This document shows positions 55,298-64,000 of a DNA stretch of 64,000 nt, piece after piece. Source of the stretch: Brassica napus. Lineage: Eukaryota; Streptophyta; Magnoliopsida; Brassicales; Brassicaceae. The position numbers and the translations under genes were made by a program. The notes under the pieces were generated by a model. It saw only the letters and a list, made by a program, of their open reading frames with translations, had not been told where the DNA came from and did no database searches. The DNA is taken from assembly GCF_020379485.1 (NCBI RefSeq), contig NC_063444.1:3296652-3360651 (forward strand), in the 5' to 3' direction. Position 1 is the stretch's first letter. Each line of letters begins with the position of its first letter.

Positions 55298-57933
55298 TCA
55301 ACCTGCGCTCTTAAAGAAAGGATGGTCAAGAGCATCGTTTGCTGTGAGACGCTCGGATGGATTATACTGCAGTAAACCATACAACAGGTCTGCAAATCCA
55401 GATCTTGTGTTGTCTACATGCCTTGCTACCATCTCCTGCAAGTTCATGAGCATTTTCTAGTTCAGATTACAATGTCATAAAAGAAAGACATGTCAATAGA
55501 CACTAAAACATAATAACGGTGCACAACCTTCAGACGATCGAGTCTTTTTACAGCTCTAATACTCTCCCTAGAGTTGGCCCCTTCAGGCCAATTCAGCCTA
55601 CCTCCTCTCCTAAAATATTTCTCAGCACCCCGGCTGCAAAAAGCATAATGACACAAACATGCAACAAGCCATGAGCATTTATATCTCTCTGAAGTTTCTT
55701 GTACACAAAAATGAGGAAGTAGAAAAATTAACCAGGCTTTCCGGGTCATATGTTCAGGCAGAGGTCCCAATGCCCTCTCCATCATCGCTAGGTGTTCAAG
55801 GTTATCATGCGTCTGAAAGAGAGCCTCACCCTAATGTACAGTTTTGAATTGTTGACAATAGTAAGCAAAACGACTGAAAACAAGGAGATACGTATTCACT
55901 ATACAACAAAATGAGAGAATTTACCGTGCATAGTTCAAATAGTATACAACCTATGCTCCATAAGTCACACTGATAACTCCATCCTAGACCTGCAATGATA
56001 TGTTCATTTGTAGGTAAGTGTCAGCTATGAAATCCTCAACAAGTATGTATTGTTGCGCACAGAATTGATTTACCAACCTAAAATGACCTCAGGGGACCTG
56101 TAATGCCTTGTTTGGACAACAGAGTGATGAATCCGGTTATCACAAACAGTACTGCCAAAATCAATCACTTTAATGGCGCTTGACTTTGGTAAACACCTGA
56201 AATGCGTCTCATTTGAACCACTCCTCTGTTTATCAAAATCAAACACCAAACTGTCAAAAGTGCGACTCTAACAAAAGAAAATTTCTACAAAATACTAGCT
56301 TATTAACTACTTACATAAATCAAACTTTTTTTTTTTGGTTTCAAACCAAGCACAACCTTAATCTAATTATATTCTAGATACCTTATTGTCAGGAAGCTTT
56401 ACATTTTCTGAAGATACCAACAGAATGTTCTCGGGCTTGAGGTCGGTGTGAACTAACTGTAACTCGTGCATATCTGTAAACAAGAAAGAAAATAAAAAGA
56501 TGTTAAGAACAGAGAGGCATTAGGTTGGACAACAGCTACCGAACTTAGAAAAGGAAATGAAAATGCTATTAAAAACAGCTGAAAGGAACAATTCACAGAC
56601 ATGCTACAGATTCCAAAAGCTGGTATCCAAAATCACGGACAAGAGCCAGAGGAAATGCGGAGTATTTATTTCTCTTTAGAAAGTCAAACAAACTTGGCCC
56701 AAGCTTCTCGAACACCTGGTAACACCATTACAATTCATTCAAAGGAAGGTTCTGTTTAGTTCCCAAACTTCATCGACAAAAACAATATGAAATATCTACA
56801 CATGGAACTGGATTTTTTTTTAAATCAGGAAACAAATAAAAGAAAGCTAGCCAGAGAAATTAAGAGGTCACTGAACATAGAACCAATAATACCTAGAGAT
56901 GCATTTCAGTGCGGGAAGAAATCAATAAAAAAACTGGAATACTTACAATGCAAATATGATTACGGTAATCAAACCAGTCCTTCATCTGTACACATCTGCA
57001 AAGACAAAGCAGAGATGAAGAAACTGAGCATGATATACACCTCTACAGAAGACCATGTCACTCTTTGCAATCAGCTAAAAGAAGATTCATATGAAAATAC
57101 CGTTTGCGGCCTTTGTCAGTCTTAACAAGCTTCTGAAGAACATCAATTTCGATCATAGCTGCATCCCTGTATTTCTTGATGCTTCGGATAATCTTTATAG
57201 CCACATATTCTTTAGTTTCACGATCCCAACATTCCAAAACCCGACCAAATGTGCCTACAACACCAGCAACGACACTGAAATGGCGCGATTTTTGATTCAC
57301 ATAAACATTTTTTTTTATCTCGAACACACCATGCCACTTGACAAGCTAACCTTCACCCATCTTGCTTAGTATCTTATCTGTCCAGAAAACACACACACAT
57401 TGGAGTGAGTAAAAGCTAAAACAATAAACAATGTTCATAAAAGCCAAACCTAACAAAGATCATCACTGATCCAATACTGCCACAACAAGGAATACTAATA
57501 AACAATGCACATATCACATAGAAAGTTAGCAACTTTATCAATCAAAAACTCATCAAAAAAAGCAACTCACATCTAGGAGTGAGATTCTCTCTCAAACTGA
57601 AACTGTAATGGCCATCGCGATCATCCTCCCTTAGTGGTGGTGACAACAAAACCCTCCCATCGCTTCCATGTCTCTGAGACCTTTTAGCCTATCCACACAT
57701 AAACAAACAAAGAAGAAATTATTAGAATTGTGAGAGCTTGAATCTTTCTCTCCACGTTCAAAGGAATGTTAAAACCTAATTTCTAAATGTGAAAGCTTTA
57801 ATTTGAATTTAAAAAAATTAGGATGAAGAAGAAGAAGACGAACGTCAGGTTCAGCTGGGGCCTCGTCCCAGGTCATACGCGGCCGTTTTCGAACTCGTTC
57901 CTTATCCATCTTCTCGAATTCGTTCACCATCAT
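55298..57933 (-). CDS. AFC3: AFC3/AME3: LAMMER-type dual-specificity kinase
   Basis: Begins [14 protein letters not shown] (ATG 57933, a second at 57930) and ends [10 protein letters not shown]. Multi-exon protein with a short basic N-terminus ([15 protein letters not shown]), then kinase motifs: [49 protein letters not shown], and the LAMMER signature [17 protein letters not shown]. Such CLK/LAMMER kinases phosphorylate SR splicing factors in the nucleus. Threonine replaces arginine in the usual HRDLK motif, normal for this family. Exons run from about 57933-57843 to 55437-55298, and all I translated were open. Divergent from KAT3, 2.5 kb away. Confidence 0.93.
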
Positions 57934-58107
57934 CACCGACGCGGAATATAATCGATCACCGAGACATCAAAAATAGATTCCGATGCTAATCTGCAACTAA
58001 AGGGAGAGAAAACTCGATAACATGTAGAAACTGTAAATGGCTAAGCACAAGGCGGCGGCGGCGAATCGACGAAAGGGGAGAATGACGATGATGAATGCAA
58101 GGGGGAC

Positions 58108-58115
58108 TAGGGTTT
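58108..58115 (-). promoter_or_regulatory. Telo-box-like motif upstream of AFC3
   Basis: TAGGGTTT on the plus strand (AAACCCTA on the gene strand), about 175 bp before the AFC3 ATG. Confidence 0.35.
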
Positions 58116-58335
58116 CGGATTAACAGCCTTACAGTTACAGGTACAACCCGTACAAGATATTTGGTTTGTGTTAACCAATATTTAACCGGCCAATCCCTTC
58201 GGTTTCGAATGGCGAAATCAACCAATTTTCATAAGACTCACCCGGACCGGGTCTAAAGATTTTCGGATCTGCAAATTTAGCCCCGTAGTTACGGGACGTT
58301 ATAATATCGGCCCAGGCCCACTATGGAGAAATTAA

Positions 58336-58702
58336 GGGGATGTATTCAATTTAACATTTTGATGTGATTTGATTTTTAATGGGGTTTTAGATTATTTCAA
58401 TAAATTGCAGAGATTTAAGTGATTTTTGTTAAACTGCTCTAAAATACCACCTAAAACTATGAGATTTGGGTTTTAATTTTTTTAACTAAGAAATCCTATC
58501 CAAACACCCTAAAATCATCTGAAAACTTTAAAACTCCACAACTTAAAATATTTTCAATAACAGTGGATTTCAGAGTATTATAAGAAATGTCAAATTCAAT
58601 AACAGTGGATTTTAAATGAGTTTTTAAAATTCATGTTTCAATAACAGTGGATTTGTCATTTTAATACAAATCACCTGAAACTCTCAGTTGAATACATTCC
58701 CC
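58336..58702. mobile_element. Tourist-like (PIF/Harbinger) MITE with TAA target duplication
   Basis: A 367-bp element flanked by TAA on both sides (58333-58335 and 58703-58705). The termini are GGGGATGTATTCAATT at the left and its near-complement TTGAATACATTCCCC at the right. The interior has repeats of TTCAATAACAGTGGATTT (about 58552 and 58633). Size, 3-bp TAA duplication and TIRs fit a Tourist/Harbinger MITE. Confidence 0.8.
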
Positions 58703-58719
58703 TAAGCTTGACGTCCGTT

Positions 58720-60390
58720 TCAAGGCATATGCCGCATCTATTAATTCAACAAACACATCACTGTGGCTCTAGGTAACAATTAAAAAAATATAAGGAATAC
58801 AAAGAAAATGAATGAAAGAAATAAAAGAAGAGAAAAATGTATTCTTCTCCTAATTTGATTAGAAATAAATGTAGTATATAAATAGTGGCCAAGGAACGGC
58901 GAGAAATAATGCATTCTCTAATGTTTCTAAAAAAATTATCATTTACGAAGAATAATTTTTTTTTATCATTCTCTACTATTTCTTTTTTTTGTAGAAAAAT
59001 AAAGAACAAAGTTAATCCTTGTTAAATATGGGATGGAACAACTATTCTTTTTCATTCCTGTAATTTTATTTTTCTACATTCATTTTTTATTTATTCCACT
59101 TGTTTTCAGAATGGTCACCAGTCGGAAATATAGTCTATTATTCTTTAAATTTTAAAGAATGTCAGGGAACCATATAGAACAAATATTCCTTGTTTTTTTT
59201 TGAACAACAAAAATAAATATTCTCTGTAAATGATATAAATTATATAGAACGATAAAGAATTCACTATTGTCACTCACTCCTTTGGTCGACATTTATATTG
59301 ATTGCCTTTTCTTCTCACTCGGCATCGAACATTGAACACAACATCTCTAGTCGTCCGTGACACCTTTTTTAAGCATCCGTGACACTTTCATTCATATATC
59401 TGAGTCTTAGTTTTGTCCTATATATAGAAACACGACAAATCGATTTATAAAAGCATGATTAATGAGGATTTTTAGACTATAGCTATTAGTGTAATATAAG
59501 ACACGTCTCTTATCTTTTAACTAAGAAACAGTAAAAAACTTTTTCTAAATAAAAGATATAAAAACGTCTTTTACCAAAAAAGTGGCAAATCATGCTCAAA
59601 GAATGGATCTCCATGAGCTCGAATGATCAAACATGACAATCATCATTGACAACTACATATATAAACTACATGCATTGATGCACATTCAACACTTCAGAAG
59701 TTTATTTATATGTAAATATGTGTTCTTACTTATGTTCTTTCCGTTTATTGTGTCAGTTAAAAACAAAAAATGTACTAAAACATAGTACTATAGTGTATCT
59801 TAATTTATTAATGTATTTATTATCGTTGGCATTGTTCTCAACATTACGATTCCTGTCAGGTGTCATCGATGATAAAAACAAAAAACAAATACGTCCAGAT
59901 TTGACTTTGAGAATATCAATACTTCAGCTCTACTACTTAAATAACATTTTCGTACAAAAAAGAACCTTATCCTCTAGTTGTATTTTGTAGATCTCGATTA
60001 TATCATTACACTGGTTGTCATATTGAATACACACACAGAGACGTGAATACAAGTCAAAAGTCTCAATGAGCTCTTCGGGAAAACAAAGGGTATAACTGGA
60101 GTGGGTACATTTAGCATGCAACCCAAGAAACTAGCACGTATGCGTATTACAGAATAAAATCATGTTATTACTAACTTGATTAGGGAAACACACATGTTGT
60201 AGACTTGTAGTGACAGTATATAATTTGATTAGAAAAACAATTTTTCCCACAAATTATTACGAAAAAAAGTTAATAAAGTCAACGAAACTCGCTCACCACC
60301 TTTTCATAATTTAAATAAGGATAAAAAAACAAACGGTAATATAAATGACAAGAGAGGCAACCAAGCCTGAAGGAGAGAAAAGAAGAAGGA
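58720..60390. other. KAT3 upstream intergenic region
   Basis: AT-rich. Between about 58770 and 59250 there are facing fragments such as GGAATACAAAGAAAATGAAT and TTCATTTTTTATTTATTCC that could be the arms of another degraded inverted-repeat element. The remainder, up to 60390, should hold the KAT3 promoter and leader. No gene recognised. Confidence 0.5.
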
Positions 60391-60397
60391 AACAAGT

Positions 60398-63300
60398 ATG
60401 TCTGCGACGACTTCAGAGGCGAGATCGCCGTTACCTCTGCTGTCTAGAGGAGGAAGGGCTTCGACGGCGCCGTTAGGAACGACGGAAGAGAGATCGCCGT
60501 TATCGTTACTATTCAGAAGAAGGTCAAGCAAAGATGTGAAGAACATAACGTCGGTTTCAAGCAGTCTCTTGCCTGCGTTTGGGACAGTCGTCGATAAAAA
60601 TCCTTCTTCCAAACCTTTCATCGTTCTTCCTTATGATCGTCGTTACAGGTTTTTTACAATATTTTCACTATAGTTATTTCTCAAAAAAAAAAATATTTTC
60701 ACTATAGTATGAAGAATATATCATTTCTAACATTAAAACCTTATTATAAAACAAAGAAAATGAAAATATATATTTATTGGTAGGTTGTGGGAATTGTATC
60801 TGGTGATCTTGGTGGGGTACTCGGCGTGGGCATCTATCTTTGAGTTGGCTTTCGAGAAAGCTGCTGATGGAGCTTTTCTGACCATTGATCTCGTCGTTGA
60901 CTTTTTCTTCGCCGTCGATATCGTCCTCACGTTTTTTGTTGCCTACTTAGATACTTCTACTTACCTCATCGTCGACGACTACAACCTCATCGCCAGACGG
61001 TAAATAAATCAATAATAGTAATACCTAGGTTATTTCACAGTATATTAATATATATTTTTGTCATTTAAATCTCATAAAGATTAAATCATATGTTTGATCG
61101 TTAGTATGATTTTTCCAAAAAATTGTTTCTAAGGGCATGGTTATTGTTTTTTTTTTCTTTGTCATCTATCCATCTAAACTAGATCAAGTGGAGAGTAGAT
61201 GAGTCGATTCTCCGAGAAGTATCTCCATCTACCCGGGTCTGATCTATATGAGAGAAAATATAACCTTTGATCCTTGCCTCCTTTGCTAACGCGTCTGCTC
61301 GGCCATTCCGACTCCGAGGAATATGAGATAGACTCACATCCTCGAAGTCCTCCTGTAGCCTCTGGAACGCCTCGATCTCTGTCGTGAAGGCTGGCCAATC
61401 CATCGGGTTTGTAGTCATTTCCACTAAGTCCGAGCAGTCCGTCTCAAATCGTACCGAGGTAATCCTTCTGTCTCTCATACAAGAGGCTGTCCAAAGTAAG
61501 CCTTCCATCTCAGCGTGCAAAGATGAGAGGCTCCTGTGACACGTCCGTAATCCAAAAAATCCTGAGCCCATTTGATCCTTAAGACTCCACCCTAAGCCAC
61601 TGACGCTGCCATTATTGATCTATGATGCATCAATTTGGCAGGTAGGGATTTGGGGCATCCAAGGGGGCACAGTCTCAACCTCCGAAGCATGGGGAACGTC
61701 TTGATCCTCATTTGCTTCCTCCTGCTCGTTGGCTTTTCTCCAACATTCTGCCTCAAGAGTCGCGTGTCGTAGAGTGTCGATTGGGGATACGTCTTTCCCA
61801 TTGAAGAGTTTGTCGTTCCTCGCCTTCCAGATGTACCAACAGATCCATGGGAAGGTATCGAATTGTGGTCTCAGCGGAGCCACTTCTTTTCTCTTCCAAA
61901 ACAGGAAGTTCATGTTTTGATATATGGATGTACTCGGGAAGTAACCCGGAAGGGACGGATAGTCCGATAAAGCTCAAACCTGAAGGGCTGGAGGACATTC
62001 AAAAAGAAGATGATTAATCGACTCCACTGGCCCAACACATCTAGGACAACTCCTATCGGTGCCCAGGTGTCTATACATGAGCCTCTCTGCCGTCGCCACA
62101 CATCCCGTGATAGCCTGCCACAAAAAATGTTTCATCTTGCTCGGGGCCTTTATCTTCCACACATGGCTCTGTAGGCCTGTGATACTTGGTTCTATAACGT
62201 CTTCATGTGAAAGACTCAACTTGATCGATCGGAGAAGGTCATAACCGGTTTTAACAGAATACACCCCTGATTTTGTGTGATTCCAAACATATCCATCCGG
62301 AGAACGAGAGCGAGAAGGTTTTAGCCCAAGTATCAAAGGAATATCATCTGGGTGGAAGAACTCCCGTAAAAGTTGTGTATCTCACTCCTTGGTATCATTC
62401 CTAATAAAGGACTGAACAAGAAGTTGGGGTAGTCTGTATACAATGTGGTCAGCAGGTCTAGGTGGTCGAGCCACTTTATCTGGAACCCAAGGCTCACTCC
62501 AAACCCTCGTGTCTCGATCCGTACCAATTGTTTTCCGTAGACCCGATATGAGTAGAGGTTTTGCCGCTATAATACTACGCCATCCATATGATGGTGAGTA
62601 TGTACGCCGATCTTCTAATGGAGAGGTGTGATTGTAGTATCTCCGTTTTAAAACACGTGCTAGTAAGGAGTTTGGATAATGAATTAGTCTCCACAATTGT
62701 TTTGCAAGAAGAGCTATATTGAAGTCATGAAGATCTCGAAAGCCTAGTCCCCCCGAATCTTTAGGGGTACAGATCTCGTCCCATGCTATCCAATGTAGGC
62801 CTCTGCTGTTCTGTTTATAGCTCCACCAAAAATTAGACGTCGTACTCTTTAATTTATCAGTAATGCCTTGTGGGAACAAGTAACACGACATCACAAATGT
62901 CGGCGCTGCTTGAGCCACAAATTTGACTTGAACTTCTTTTCTTCCTTTAGAAAGGAGTCTCGATGGCCAAGTGTTGACTCGCCCATTGAATCGATCTTGT
63001 ACAAATGAGAACACTTTCATCTTCGAGCCACTGATTTGTTCCGGTAATCCAAGATACATCCCCATACCGCCTTCTGAAGAGAAACCTAAGACATTTTTAA
63101 TATCTTGCTTCCGAGAATACTCGACTCGGTTTCCAAAAAACATCGATGATTTGGACGTATTTAGTCGTTGTCCTGATGCCTTCCCATATTGGTAGTCCCA
63201 ACATTGGTCTTTAGTGTTTTTGGTGTGGGGCCCACCACATTTTTCTAAGAACTTTGCTCAAATGTTCCTAATTAAGAAACGTCCCAAGGGTTGTCCCTAA

Positions 63301-64000
63301 CTGTTTGCGGGCCCCACTGACACGTGGCGGTCCACAATTGGTTCATCATTTTTTTATTAAATAAAAAAAAAAAAAAAATTAAGGACCAAAAAATGTCCCA
63401 GCCATAATCATGCCCTAAAGACTACCTAGTTATAACTTACATGGAAAAATAAGTAGCTTCATTATATACTCACGTCCTGGTTATGATTTATTTGACGTGA
63501 GTATATTAATATAGTTAAGGGTTGAGATTAATATGGAATATGTGAAGCCATTGTCAGGTACTTGAAGAGCTTGGCTTTTGTGATGGACGTAGTATCAACG
63601 TTACCGATTCAGTTCATTTATAAAACTGTCACCGGAAATAGCGGACGAGGCCAAGCTTTTGGCTTCCTTAATTTGCTCCGCCTCTGGCGTCTCCGTCGTG
63701 TTGCCGAACTCTTTAAAAGGTGTATATAGTTTTTAGACACATGTATATGTTTTGGACATTATAATACACATATTCTTCATAAGTCATCATATAAATGTAT
63801 CTCTTTTTCTTGTTACAGGCTAGAGAAAGACACACTTTTCAACTACTTCGTGATCAGAGTCATTAAGCTTCTTTGCGTAAGTTCCACGTGACATGTGATC
63901 CACATACACTTGTTATAAGTCGATACCGGCATATATGCAGATTGGTTACTAGCTAGTCTCGAACTTGGTTGGCTTTTTATCCATCTTTTTTCATAATTTA
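60398..64000 (+). CDS. KAT3: KAT3 (AtKC1): Shaker-type K+ channel subunit, 5' part
   Basis: Four exons are inside the window: 60398-60648, 60784-60999, 63558-63719 and 63819-63876; the gene continues past 64000. The N-terminus MSATTSEARSPLPLLSRG and later RSSKDVKNITSVSSSLLPAF match AtKC1 as I remember it. S1 lies in LWELYLVILVGYSAWASIFE, S2 in VVDFFFAVDIVLTFFVAYL, S3 in FVMDVVSTLPIQFIY. The S4 voltage sensor is LNLLRLWRLRRVAELFKR, and S5 begins at FVIRVIKLLC. AtKC1 is a silent subunit that joins AKT1 in root K+ uptake channels. The pore and cyclic-nucleotide domains lie beyond the window. Intron 2 is 2,558 bp because of nested transposons; its splice borders look intact. Confidence 0.92.
61133..63415. 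mobile_element. Harbinger-type TIR element in KAT3 intron 2, split by a LINE
   Basis: Left end GGGCATGGTTAT and right end ATAATCATGCCC form inverted repeats, flanked by TAA on both sides (61130-61132, 63416-63418). The element's own sequence is only 61133-61151 plus about 63222-63415. The right part contains GCGGGCCCCACTGACACGTG, the internal block shared with the elements at 92-358 and 2741-3028, and an A run. Confidence 0.8.
61152..63210 (-). mobile_element. 5'-truncated LINE (non-LTR retrotransposon), minus strand
   Basis: Minus-strand fragments, in order: end of the reverse transcriptase and connector region (63143-62382, with YLGLPEQISGSKMKVF and LLSKGRKEVQVKFVAQAAP), a zinc-binding RT domain (62336-61974, SGVYSVKTGYDLL, HFLWQAITGC), and an RNase H domain (61571-61179, ETDCSDLVEM, RSRNGRADALAKEAR). 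Frames are interrupted by shifts and stops, so it is dead. The 3' poly(A) appears as the T run at about 61147-61156. TTATTGTTTTT (61141-61151) and TTAGTGTTTTT (63211-63221) look like an 11-bp target duplication with one mismatch. Most of the element's 5' half is absent. Confidence 0.88.

Noticed and set aside
60304..60621. Minus-strand frame opposite KAT3 exon 1
   Set aside because: A shadow of the serine- and arginine-rich KAT3 N-terminus, with no homology and no splice context.
61179..63143. LINE frames as functional host genes in the KAT3 intron
   Set aside because: Frames are broken by stops and shifts, the element is 5'-truncated and ends in poly(A), so it is a dead retrotransposon copy.

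Overview
This is plant nuclear DNA from the Brassicaceae, most likely a Brassica-type species. Genes are intron-rich with GT-AG introns in an AT-rich background. The gene order matches, from memory and inverted relative to locus numbering, the Arabidopsis chromosome 4 block AT4G32730 to AT4G32650: MYB3R1, LA1, SCR-like/defensin-like peptides, PERK14, TEBICHI, GLB3, GET2/G1IP, a Doa10/SUD1-like RING-variant membrane protein, AFC3/AME3 and KAT3/AtKC1. No bacterial or organellar genes are seen.

Layout. 1-3.1 kb: a decayed membrane-protein gene, two related short inverted-repeat transposons and a SINE-like tail. 3.5-8.3 kb (-): MYB3R1. 9.2-11.4 kb (-): LA1. 13.3-20.4 kb (-): a tandem array of five two-exon defensin-like (SCRL) genes, three intact and two broken, interspersed with fossil copies of the 3' end of PERK14. 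21.0-24.0 kb (-): PERK14. 25.1-35.7 kb (-): TEB, the helicase-polymerase theta. 36.5-37.8 kb (-): GLB3. 38.3-40.3 kb (+): GET2. 41.0-54.8 kb (+): an expanded RINGv (Doa10-like) array with one intact 887-residue gene, three damaged copies and a tail relic. 55.3-57.9 kb (-): AFC3, a LAMMER kinase. 60.4-64.0 kb (+): the first four exons of KAT3, whose second intron is swollen by a LINE nested in a Harbinger-type element; the gene runs off the window.

The single-copy genes are conserved housekeeping or signalling genes: cell cycle (MYB3R1), RNA binding (LA1), wall sensing (PERK14), DNA double-strand-break repair (TEB), truncated haemoglobin (GLB3), tail-anchored protein insertion (GET2), splicing-related kinase (AFC3) and K+ channel subunit (KAT3). 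Lineage-specific change is concentrated in the two tandem arrays, both shaped by unequal exchange. Breakpoints in the peptide array run through the neighbouring kinase gene's 3' end, so each duplication left a kinase-gene footprint. Gene symbols rest on recognition of the translated exons and on remembered Arabidopsis gene order; no search was run.
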